64,000 nt of DNA from Tretioscincus oriximinensis (lineage: Eukaryota > Chordata > Lepidosauria > Squamata > Gymnophthalmidae), in NCBI GenBank assembly GCA_022410635.1, contig JAJVDF010000016.1, positions 4,448,787 through 4,512,786 on the forward strand, in the 5' to 3' direction. Below, piece after piece: positions 53,565 to 62,956 of this stretch. The notes under the pieces were generated by a model. The model was not told where the DNA came from. It was given only the letters and a program-made list of their open reading frames with translations, and did no database searches. A program made the translations under genes and the position numbers. Position 1 is the first letter of the stretch; the number at the start of each line of letters is the position of its first letter.

Positions 53565-56551
53565 TGCAGTATGGTAAGCACTGTATTTTTAATTATTTAT
53601 TTTGCTAAGTTTATACATTGACTCTGCCCCAGCTTGGTCTTATTAGACCAAAGTATTAGCCATGTTTGCATGTACTTGCTTATCATCATTTCGGGCATTT
53701 ATTTTTACATACTTCACCACTATCCAGTAAGAAAGGCCTGTGTCTTAGTGGATTAATGTTTACTTTGCAAAAAAAAAACCACCCCGAGATCCAATCTCTA
53801 CCATCAATAGCTGCACCTGAAGAACCCCTCACTGAAATACTGGTGGGCTGTTATCAGTCAAAGCTGACAATGCTGGCTTAAGGAGTAGTGGCCTGACATG
53901 AATGTAATTTTNGAGAATGTCTGCAGCTCAGTGATAGAATAAACTGTTGGGAAATCCTTAACCTTTCTTTGGAAGGNGTAATTTGAAACTTCTCTTTCTC
54001 TGAAAAACAATGCATAGAAATATCCTTAAAGNAATTGAAGGCTGCATTATCACCAGGTGGCAAAACGAGTGAAAGCTGTGTGACTTTGCACTGTGCGCAT
54101 GCAGTTCCTCTATGCATCATTTGCAAAGCCACATGTTGCCAGAAAGGAGACCTCCCTCAAAAGCAACACAGGTGCAGTTTTTCTTAATTTGCGTTAACTG
54201 TGCACTGGCTACGGTTTGCCTCAGTGAGAGTGCCTCTGTGTGAACACTGCTGCACATGGCTGCTGTGCCTCCATTTTGTCCTAACCTCCAGGAACCAACA
54301 ACATTTTTTAAAGGTTTTGAGGGGCGTGGGGGTGGTTAGTTTTGTGCAAAACTAAATATCTGTATATCTATTAATTTTTGAAATTATGGATTTGTGCAAA
54401 ACTTGAGTACATTTTTTTTAAAAAAAGGCAGAGAGGAGGGCAGGAAAAGGACACTCCCAAAACAGATTGCAGCCAATGTGGCCATTAACTCCAGAAGCCA
54501 ATGTGAATCTTGTGCAGATGATGAAATGGAACTGAAATGAAGCTGGAAACAGAATAAAACGGCAGAGGGAATTGAATTCACTTTCTCAAAAACATTGCTT
54601 TAGCCCCCAGAAGAACGCAGTCTAAGAGTCTGTCCAAACTCTACAGCATTTTTTTCCACTTATACATCATCTATAGATATTTATTTCTTGTAAGTCTAAA
54701 TTCTGGGACAGCAGACTAATTCTTGTTACCATTATAATTTTAAATGTCTTTTGCATTATCTGTAAGTGGGAAGAGAGGCTATGACTTAACACAAATTTGG
54801 TTCTTATAGCTCAGATGATGGAAATAGTTGAAAAATATTAAATGTAGGCAGGATTCTTTTAGACGCTCATCTGAACAATGTGTTTCATATTAGAGCCTAG
54901 GTTGCTCTTAATATGAGTCAAGGCCCTGCAAAGAATTATATTCTTATCCACAGACCACATGTTTTTATTTAAATAACAAAGGATTGTTGCAGACAGACAA
55001 ATTAAGATTTCCAGCATTCTTCCATTTCAGAACATGGAAACAAATCTTATAAAATTTTGCAGTTTCTTAACAAAGGTTGTGTCCCTAATCATTATAAATA
55101 GGAATTGATTATTGTGTAAATTAGAATATATGACTGTATGACTTAACACAATGAATTAGTTTTTAAAAGAGACTAGATTGAACAATGTGTCAACATTGTG
55201 CATTATTTTTAAATTCTGATTATCCTAGACAATCTACCAAGATAATTAACAACATGGTAGAATAGTGACTTCCACGGCTGAGTTTCATCTCAGTCCTTGC
55301 AGTTTTCAGATTTTTGGAACACAGTATAATAACCTCAAAACTATAACAAATGAGAAAATAACATGGTCTTTCTTAAGGAGGTCCTCACCACCCACAGCGG
55401 TTTTCCTTCACACTGGGAGAAAAAAAAAACCCTGAGGGGACTCGATTCCCACAGGCAGTTTCTCTATCACCATTTCATTACACAGCAACAAGACTGGTTA
55501 ACTGAACCACTTAACTTTTCTGTGAAGTTGGGGATCTCTGAGGCACACAGGATGTGATCAGACAAGGTTTTTGTTAGTTCTCTAAGGAAAAAAATCCCTC
55601 CCATAGATAAGCAAAAACTACCTCTATGTCCTGCATCTCCTTCCTTGACAATGAGTGTTTGCCACTGATTGGCCACTGGTTTGCAACTTTCCATTTCATT
55701 GATTGGTCACTTGATACAAACATTTGTCCCCATGGTTTGATTGGTACAATTTTCTTTGTACTTGTGTAGCTTCCCACCCAGCTGACTAGCGTCACCATAG
55801 AGGACATATACCCTGAATGAGAAAGATGTGCCTATTCAAAAGGCTTGAGGGTGGGGTAAGAGAATTAGGGGGAAAATGTCTAATGTCCAAGATTCAAATT
55901 CACCCAGACGGTCTCTCATTATATAAATCTGCACTCAAAGCACTTAGGGTCATAGTATGTATTTTTGCAATGCTTGTGCTGCTTTCTAGGGCTTGAGGTT
56001 TAATTTGAAGTTATGATTTGCTAATAAATGGAACTGGTTGAAATAGGCTTCTGACTTCTATGTGTTAGTGCNGGACAGCAGAGGCCATATCCTCTAGGGG
56101 CATAAATCTAGCCTGATGTAGGTGTTAAAAACCCACTGAACTCTACAACCAGACCACAGAGACATTTGGATGGCGTGTCCACCATGGTGAGGTGCTCCAG
56201 GAAGCAGCAGGGGAAGAGANTTCAGCCCAAAGTGGCCAGCTTACTAAGATGCAACCTTCAAAGAACTGGTGTTGTCTTCTAAAGCTCTTTCAGAAAAAGT
56301 GGTTAATTTGTAGTGAGATTGTGTATTCTCCAAAGATGGATGAACGTGTCTCATTTCAGTAGTAACTCATCCCAGTTTGGAATGGATTGTGTATCCCAGA
56401 ACAAAAGTACAACTCATCTTAGGTAAGCTGGAAGTTACCAGCCTTTCATCACTGACATCAGTTTGTAGAGTATGCATGATATTGTCTGATACAATTCTTG
56501 CAAGCAAATGGCGCTAAATCATGTATGAGGAATCATATCATGAAGATTATT
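53565..56551. other. Unannotated stretch
   Basis: 3 kb of AT-rich sequence with short chance frames only. No window-internal repeats were recognised. Confidence 0.45.
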
Positions 56552-56560
56552 CTTTTATTT

Positions 56561-56964
56561 CAGAGAAATAGTTGTGTTAGTCTAGTAGAAGGTCCAGCAA
56601 AGATAGGCTGACCAGATGACCCCTTTTGGGTGGTGGTGGTTTGAAAACACCATTTTGGAGTGTCCCCCATTTTTTTTTCTGAGGAATTTTTTTTCAAAAA
56701 AGATTTATTTTGAAAAAGGGTTTGTTTTTTAATTTTATTTTCCTCAGAAAAAAATGGGAGGCACCCCAAAAACGGGTTTTCAAGCCGCCCCAAAAGGGAT
56801 CATCTGGTCAGCCTAGCAAAGAGGCTAGTAGCACTTAGAGACTAACAGTAGAAGAATAGGTGGCATAAGCTTTCCTCTTCTGATGAAGTAGACATGTCTA
56901 CGAAAGCTTATGCCACCTATTTTTCTACTGTTAGTCTCTAAGTGCTACTAGCCCCTTTGCTGGA
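56561..56964 (-). mobile_element. Palindromic retroposon P interrupted by MITE M
   Basis: TTTCAGAGAAATAGTTGTGT begins the copy (its first TTT overlaps the duplication). Its left arm is split after CCAGCAAAGA by the MITE at 56604-56814 and resumes at GGCTAGTAGCACTTAGAG. Flanks CTTTTATTT (56552-56560, 56965-56973). The core at 56880-56913 has the canonical CTGATGA and GAAAGCTT, but its stem I partner is altered. Confidence 0.8.
56604..56814. mobile_element. Fold-back MITE family M, copy 7, nested in retroposon P
   Basis: TAGGCTGACCAGATGACCCC to GATCATCTGGTCAGCCT, with a perfect 8-bp duplication AGCAAAGA (56596-56603, 56815-56822). The duplicated bases are part of the host retroposon, so the pre-insertion site is known from other P copies. 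Confidence 0.9.
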
Positions 56965-56973
56965 CTTTTATTT

Positions 56974-57370
56974 TATGAATTGTTTACCTTGCTTTTCAGT
57001 TCATAGTGACATGTAGAATGTGAAGGAAGCCCAGAAAATGGCTTTCAGNGACCTGCTATATATGTCTGAACCCTTGTCAATATTATAAGTACACTTGTAA
57101 CTTACCTCCTTGCTACAAAGGCACACAGTACAGGTGTGAGATTAGCACAATAGGTTTCTGATTTTTATGCATCTGAAGCATATAGTTAGAACTCTCACAA
57201 CATGGTATACCATATACTAGGCTAGTTAAGTATGAAATCCCATCATATTTTTGAGAACCCAGCAGACAAGGAACAGCCATATTTCTATGGTTTCTTTTGA
57301 AAATTGACTCAAGTAAGTAGTTTTATCATCACAAAGGCTATGTCCTGATGTCACGTACTTATGCCACTCT
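56974..57370. other. Unannotated stretch
   Basis: Nothing recognised. Confidence 0.45.
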
Positions 57371-57455
57371 ACTTGGATATTCTGAAATAAAGCACTGTCT
57401 GGATTGCTTTGTTCCAGAATATTCAACTATAGTGAAATAAGTAAAAGATGCCTGA
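57371..57455. repeat. Dispersed repeat R3, copy 2
   Basis: TTGGATATTCTGAAATAAAG and its partner CTTTGTTCCAGAATATTCAA form a hairpin; GAAATAAGTAAAAGATGCCTG matches 41300-41320. Confidence 0.5.
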
Positions 57456-58329
57456 CTGCAGCTAAACAGAAAACCATGATTCCATCTTGACATCCCTGGC
57501 ACATGAGAACGCAATCATGGGCTCTTGCTTCTGTTTGCTGGCTGCTTTCACGAGTTGTTCCTCTTGCAAATACCCAAATGTCACGTACGTACCATCCTAC
57601 TCTCCCCCCCCCCCCAATGCTTGACTGATATCTAGATTTGTAAGAGGAACAATCACAAAAGGATCCAGCAGATGGTGTTAAGAGATTGCTATCANAGCAA
57701 ACCTGACATTGTTGCAAGATTTCTCGAAACGACTTTATTGCAGGGTATTACTTCCATGTCTTGGAATGATAATGGAAATACCACAATTACGTGTGACTTT
57801 CCCATTGTAATTCTGGGAAAACATCGAGTTTCAGCCTGCATCTAGAAGGACCCCAAGTCATGTAGGCAGATTTCTTATTTGGGTGTAGCCCACAAGAAGT
57901 TTCACGCCCAAGCAACGAAACAATCCGTTGAGGATCCANGCTGCCTGGAAACTAGCCTGTTTGCAAAGGATCAGCATTGAAGTGGTCTCTCTTATAAAAA
58001 TTACTTGAAGCACTCCTCAAAAGGAGAGTTCAATAACAGACCACGTTAGCAGTCTGTTGCTCATATGACTGGACAGACAGACCTGAACCTTGCAGTTTAT
58101 TGGGCTCTTGAGAAAAACCCTGAAATGCGTGACTTCTGGTCACCTGAAGAAAAAAAGTCCCAGGCAGGAACTTATAAATGAGTTGGGCTGTGGCACTGTA
58201 GACCGCATCTGGTCTCTGGTCACACCCAAGTGTTAATCGAACTTCAGCCCATTTTCATAATGGGGGAAAAAAACCACAACTGCAAATTAACAATTTCCTT
58301 TTCAAGTTGTTCAAAGCAAAGGTGGGATT
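57456..58329. other. Unannotated stretch
   Basis: A C-run near 57605-57615; no gene recognised. Confidence 0.45.
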
Positions 58330-58513
58330 TGTGCATTCAGAAAAAGCTTGAAGATACACCTCTTCAGCTTGGCCTTTGACTGAGAAAACTGCTCCCCTTT
58401 CCCTACTTTTAGATGTAANTGTTTTTAATACGTTAATTGGGCATTTATTGTTAATGACTCTGAGACCATTGGGTATAGGGTGGAATAGAAATGTAAATAA
58501 ATAAATAAATTTA
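58330..58513 (+). mobile_element. LINE-type 3' end, family T
   Basis: AAAAGCTTGAAGATACACCT, CTCAGACC-like block as ACTCTGAGACCATTGGGTAT, AGGGTGGAATAGAAATGTAA and terminal (ATAA)n. Plus orientation, intact tail. Confidence 0.7.
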
Positions 58514-58595
58514 TACTTGTTGTTGGGATGCAGCCCAAGATGAGATAGGCTTGCACAACGCATACCATTGTGTGTTATGCAGAAGTTATCATAAA

Positions 58596-58690
58596 TTTTA
58601 TTTATTTATTTACATTNCTATACCACCCTATACACAAAGGTCGCAGGGCAGTGAATAATAAAAACATATTAAAATACTAGATGTCTGGAA
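58596..58690 (-). mobile_element. LINE-type 3' tail, family T
   Basis: TTTTATTTATTTATTTACAT, TACCACCCTATACACAAAGG, then CAGGGCAGTGAATAATAAAA. Reverse orientation. Confidence 0.7.
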
Positions 58691-58792
58691 CACAAAAATT
58701 GCCAGAATACCAAGCAAGCATCTTTTTATTTCTGATTTTTATTAGCGAGAGAGAAAAGTATATACTACATACTAAAAGTAAGAAGCAGAACA

Positions 58793-58869
58793 TAGAATAG
58801 AATGTAAGCCTTTGGGCAAAATACCCTTGTAAGCTGCTTTGAGTCCTTTTGAAAGCTGAGAAAAGCAGT
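58793..58869 (+). mobile_element. tRNA-derived SINE S1, 3' tail fragment
   Basis: AGAATGTAAGCCTTTGGGCA, AAATACCCTTGTAAGCTGCT and GAGTCCTTTTGAAAGCTGAG, leading straight into the pyrimidine microsatellite. Confidence 0.8.
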
Positions 58870-59115
58870 TCTTTCTTCTTTCTTCTTTCTTCTTTCTTCT
58901 TTCTTCTTTCTTCTTTCTTCTTTCTTCTTTCTTCNTTCTTCTTCTTCTTCTTCTTCTTCTTCTTCTTCTTCTTCTTCTTCTTCTTCTTCTTCTTTTTCTT
59001 TTTCTTTTTCTTTTTCTTTTTCTTTTTCTTTTTCTTTTTCTTCTTTTTCTTCTTTTTCTTCTTTTTCTTCTTCTTCTTCTTCTTCTTCTTCTTCTTCTTC
59101 TTTTTCTTCTTCCAA
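58870..59115. repeat. Compound (TTTC)n (TTC)n (TTTTTC)n microsatellite
   Basis: About 245 bp of uninterrupted T/C on plus: (TTCTTTC)n, then (TTC)n, (CTTTTT)n, (CTTCTTTTT)n and (TTC)n again. Starts at the SINE S1 tail. Poly-Phe and Arg/Glu frames here are artefacts. Confidence 0.95.
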
Positions 59116-59252
59116 AATGTTTTTTTTTCATACTGGCATATGTACCCTAAATGTACAACTATATTCTTCTTTTCATTACATCTGTCTCAGCTCTTAAGTG
59201 ATAAACTGATTATCAAATGTGTCCGCTGGGCTGGGATTTGGTATCATTGGTG

Positions 59253-59389
59253 CTATCTGCATTGATCCTTATTCTGGGCTATAACTGGGAATAGGGACCT
59301 GACATTTGCATGATGGCATCCAATATGTGGACAACAGATCCCTAGACCAAGGTATTTGTACATCTCACAATAAAGCTTAGTGCAGATAG
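59253..59389. repeat. Small inverted repeat family H, copy 2
   Basis: CTATCTGCATTGATCCTTAT faces AATAAAGCTTAGTGCAGATAG. Shares ends and TTATTCTGGG with 29914-29983. Confidence 0.55.
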
Positions 59390-59610
59390 GACTATTGTCT
59401 CTGCATGTGCTCTTTCTTTCTTTTGCTTTGGTTTTGTTTCCATTTTTTAATACTTTATCTTCTTTTGTCAGCCACTTACTAACTGAAAAGGGCACAATGT
59501 ACTTCCATGGTGCTGAATGGGACACAAAGTTTGGAATATAGGAGACTGAAAGACAGAGTAGAAATGATTTCTCTAATAATTTTTAAAGGATATTGGTGAT
59601 TCTATATATA

Positions 59611-59672
59611 TCTATCAACTATCTATCTATCTATCATCTATCTATCTATCTATCATCACCTACCTACCTACC
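59611..59672. repeat. (ATCT)n microsatellite
   Basis: Tetranucleotide ATCT repeats with interruptions, passing into CTAC repeats. Confidence 0.9.
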
Positions 59673-59955
59673 TTCTATACACAAAGGCCTCAGGGCAGTT
59701 AACNTTAAAACAGAATTAAAATATTAAAAACAATAGTGCCCAAGAGTAGGGAAGTGAGAGCTGTTTTTTTCAACAATGGCCAGGAAGCATGACTCCAATA
59801 ATTTTGTGAATGTATGATTTACATACCTCAAGGGTAAACCATTCCATAATCTAGGAGCTGCCACAGAGAAAGTCTTGTCCCAGATTCCTACCCCTTTGCC
59901 ACCGAAAATGGTGAAACAAGCAGGATCTACAGATCTTAAATAAGGGAGAAGTTGT
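59673..59955 (-). mobile_element. LINE-type 3' end, family T
   Basis: CTATACACAAAGGCCTCAGG, AACAATGGCCAGGAAGCATG, AAACCATTCCATAATCTAGG and GCCACAGAGAAAGTCTTGTC. Reverse orientation; the A/T tail is replaced by the ATCT microsatellite. Confidence 0.65.
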
Positions 59956-60045
59956 TTCCTTTAGATATTTGGAGCCCAAGTTATTTAGGCTGTTTGATAA
60001 GGATAAGGGTGAAGAAAGGAGCAAAAGAAAGAAGAAGGAAACACA

Positions 60046-60337
60046 ATTAGAAGAAGAATTAAGTTTTTATAACCTGCTCTTTCCAGAGCGGCTTACAGGG
60101 TTAATTTTCATCCAAAGCCTTACATCTTATTCTATCTTCCCCATCAAGTTAATGATGGTACTCATTTATCTAATTGATATGCAGACTATGAATTTGCATC
60201 TCTTTCGGATAGCTGAGTTGACTAGAGATGCAAGCTAGCGGAAGGCGCTCCACCCTCCCCATGTCTGACACAGGGCTTCGAAATCCGATCTCCCAGATGG
60301 GAGACGGTCTTCTTAACTACTGCGCCATTCGTGCCTA
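60046..60337 (-). mobile_element. tRNA-derived SINE S1, subfamily of 28859-29115
   Basis: AGAAGAAG tail, GAGCGGCTTACAGGGTTAAT, TTAATGATGGTACTCATTTA, GGGCTTCGAAATCCGATC (box B on minus) and head to CATTCGTGCC. Full length. Confidence 0.82.
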
Positions 60338-61764
60338 CATTGTTGAACTGGCATTTTGTGAATGTATATATTGGAATTGATTATGCTTAGATATTTCTTT
60401 TTTATGTATGTTACAAAATTTGATTGTATTTGATCTAACATTTCAATAAATTCTACATCCCTTCCAAAACAACCTGTCTCATGCTTCTTAGTCCAGAGAC
60501 TAAGGGATTTTAATAATGACCACATGGTTTTGAATGGGAAATCCCCAGGAAAGACTCTTATGGCATTACAATCTTCATTACCCTTTTCCAGTGTTTAACT
60601 TGTGCAATTAATAACAGCCACATTGGGGGGTGTCTGTGGAGGTTAGTGCTGCTTACTCAAACAGGATTTGATTAAGCAGCATATGTGATGGTGCATGTCA
60701 GTCTTCAGAAAGGAGATGATGAAAAGCAAATGTGGAGAGGTTTCTGAAAGCAATAAAATCAATAACTCCTTACAGATGNTGTCTATTTTGAAACAAAGGC
60801 AAAGAATCGGAAGTGAAGATCAACTCTTTGAAGTGATTTCCAGCTCACCTGTAGGGCTATTCTTAGCGCTGGGTGAACACTGCACATCCAGCCTGATGAT
60901 GTTAGCCAACAGAATGTGGAATTATGCTGGAAATTAGACTCAAAGGGCAGCTTCAGGTATTATAATTTGTTACATGAAGATGAAACAGCATAAAGGAAAT
61001 TGTACGGTATAAAGCATTTTTTCAGGGTCTGTCATTTCATTCTTGTTTTTATTAAAACAAGGTTCTGGCCTTTTGGATAAAGTAACAAATTTAAATCAGG
61101 AGAAAGCTGTCTATCTTTGCTTTTTACGAGACTTGAACATGAAAAGAAACTCAGACAAAACTTCTAACAAATGACTGCTAAAAGCAAGATAATCACGCTA
61201 ATTGCTTACATGTACAAAAATAATAAATTATTTTACTCTTTTAATAAGTAGTTCAATTTTGAACCTTATTTCTGTCATATCATTAGGTAACATTTCACAT
61301 TTGTGACATCATATTTATGACCTTTCCCTTCACTTCCTAATTTTTAATACTTGGCTTTGTTCCAAATGATTGTGTGTGTGCTTTAATTGATTTATAACAA
61401 TGTTATCCTTATTAATAAAATGTGTTGCGATGATCGGCCTTCTAATCAAGGTGGACACACTCAGGTTANGTGCANGCGACAACTTAAAAACCGCTACAAT
61501 GCTATAATCTGGAATATAGCAATCTGGTCTCTGTGCACACCAAACATGTATATTCCATGACCAATGCCCAGTTCTGTAACATTGCTTATTGATCTTGTCG
61601 CAGTGCAGTCTGAGATTATTTTTTTTTACTCTTCGTGTGTACCTGGCCTTTACTGATGTAATCTCTCACTCTGGAAATGGACTGAAGCCGGATTAAAAGG
61701 TGCAAACTTCACTTTGCAAATGCATTCATGTAGTTTTCTTGGAAGAAATACAGAATTGATTTGT
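60338..61764. other. Unannotated stretch
   Basis: AT-rich; no gene or window-internal repeat recognised. Confidence 0.45.
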
Positions 61765-61845
61765 TGANGATTTCTGCTGGTGAGATCCTGGGAACTGACC
61801 CTTCTGTATGCAATCCAGATGCTGTACCACTTTGAGCTATGGGTA
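61765..61845 (-). mobile_element. Old tRNA-derived SINE, head fragment
   Basis: On minus: ACCCATAGCTCAAAGTGGTA, GCATCTGGATTGCATACAGA and GGGTCAGTTCCCAGGATC, a tRNA-like head with A box (TAGCTCAAAGTGG) and B box (GGTCAGTTCCC). Same type as 45885-46020. Confidence 0.65.
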
Positions 61846-62386
61846 CTCAGAATAGCTACTCCGAATTCAACACTATAAACAGGAACAGTAAATTATCTTT
61901 ACAAACTGTTGATGGAAACCATGTTCATTTCACTGCCACTTTTCCTGCAAATCACATGTTTCTTGTCAGGTTTTGCCTTATTTTATGGCAGTATTTTAAA
62001 AAAATCGTTCTTGTTCCAGTCTGTTTTGTAAGCTTTCTGAAAATTGCTTTTTTCCAATCTCAAAGATTTAAGGTGCAAATTCACATTGGTATTGTCCTTG
62101 GAGACAGAGCTGCATCCTCAGTTAGGTATCAATTTTGAAAAAAAAAGTAGGATGGGGAAGAGGTGAAATGGATTTATACTTATCATGGTTGCATAAAAAG
62201 TAGCAGAGGAAACCTGTCTGGCTGCTAATGCCTGTCATCATAGTGAATACTAAAATGACACGCATTCCATTATCTGCACATTGGCAGCAGCTCAGATTTG
62301 ATAGGGAAGCAGCATGGAAAAATTGCACCACTTCTCCAGCCAGCCATGTACAAACTACATTTTTCAGAGACAAACTGGCCTGCCTT

Positions 62387-62387
<1 letters not shown>
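61846..62387. other. Unannotated stretch
   Basis: No gene or repeat recognised. An open frame at 61839-62138 has no recognised domain. Confidence 0.4.

Positions 62388-62414
<27 letters not shown>
62388..62414. repeat. (TG)n microsatellite
   Basis: Thirteen or so TG units, 90 bp upstream of the LTR-like end of the gypsy element. Confidence 0.9.
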
Positions 62415-62418
<4 letters not shown>

Positions 62419-62503
62419 AAACTCTGAGGCCTTGTGTAGGCCTGAGGATAGTACTGTTGCTCCAAGCAGTCGTGGGTGCTGGCTTGGGCAACAGGGTGGA
62501 TAT

Positions 62504-62565
62504 TGTGGCACCCCTGACTGTGAGAGTCATCTAATAGTAGGGCCCTCAGGTTAGGGGTCGCCACA
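62504..62565 (+). mobile_element. LTR-like end of Ty3/gypsy element (5' side)
   Basis: Begins TGTGGCACCCC and ends GGGGTCGCCACA: imperfect inverted termini obeying TG...CA. The similarity continues inward for about 23 bp (CCCTGAC/CCCTAAC). It ends six bases before the primer-binding site, as an LTR should. At 62 bp it is far too short for a working gypsy LTR, so it may be an internally deleted LTR, or the true start lies further upstream. Confidence 0.55.
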
Positions 62566-62571
62566 TATTTT

Positions 62572-62589
62572 TGGTGGCAGCGGTGGGAT
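62572..62589 (+). promoter_or_regulatory. Primer-binding site, tRNA-Leu type
   Basis: TGGTGGCAGCGGTGGGAT is the complement of a vertebrate tRNA-Leu 3' end including CCA (recalled 3' end: CCCACCGCTGCCA plus CCA), matching over 18 bases. It would prime minus-strand DNA synthesis during reverse transcription. Confidence 0.8.
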
Positions 62590-62956
62590 ACGGCAGAAGG
62601 ATCCAGTGTGGGATAGAAGGATCCAGTGTGGGATCTGCCAGCTATCCTGTCATCGTCACTTATAATTGGTGACAGATTTAGAGGGATCCAATAGGATCCA
62701 GTGCATAATAGTAGTGTGGTTTAAATAGAACCCAATTGGAACTAACAGAGGTACATGAGGTAATTGTACTGGTGTAGGTAGTGTACCTTCTGTCAAATTG
62801 AAAACAGATTCACGAGGTATAGACTTGGGTATTGTAGTGAATCTGGTTATAACATCTGTTTCTGAGGAGAAAGTTTGTTGTAGTGTGAACAACAAGTAGA
62901 AATAACAACAAAGATAACAGAATTGAGTAATAAGTCTCTGTATCTAGTGTTGTTTC
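62590..62956 (+). other. Retroelement leader
   Basis: 367-nt untranslated leader between primer site and gag. Contains a tandem GAAGGATCCAGTGTGGGAT (62598-62635). An in-frame stop (TAG 62945-62947) lies 9 bases before the gag start codon. Confidence 0.6.

Noticed and set aside
58765..59265. Charged Glu/Lys/Arg-rich frames on minus and poly-Phe on plus
   Set aside because: Produced by the compound pyrimidine microsatellite beside a SINE tail.
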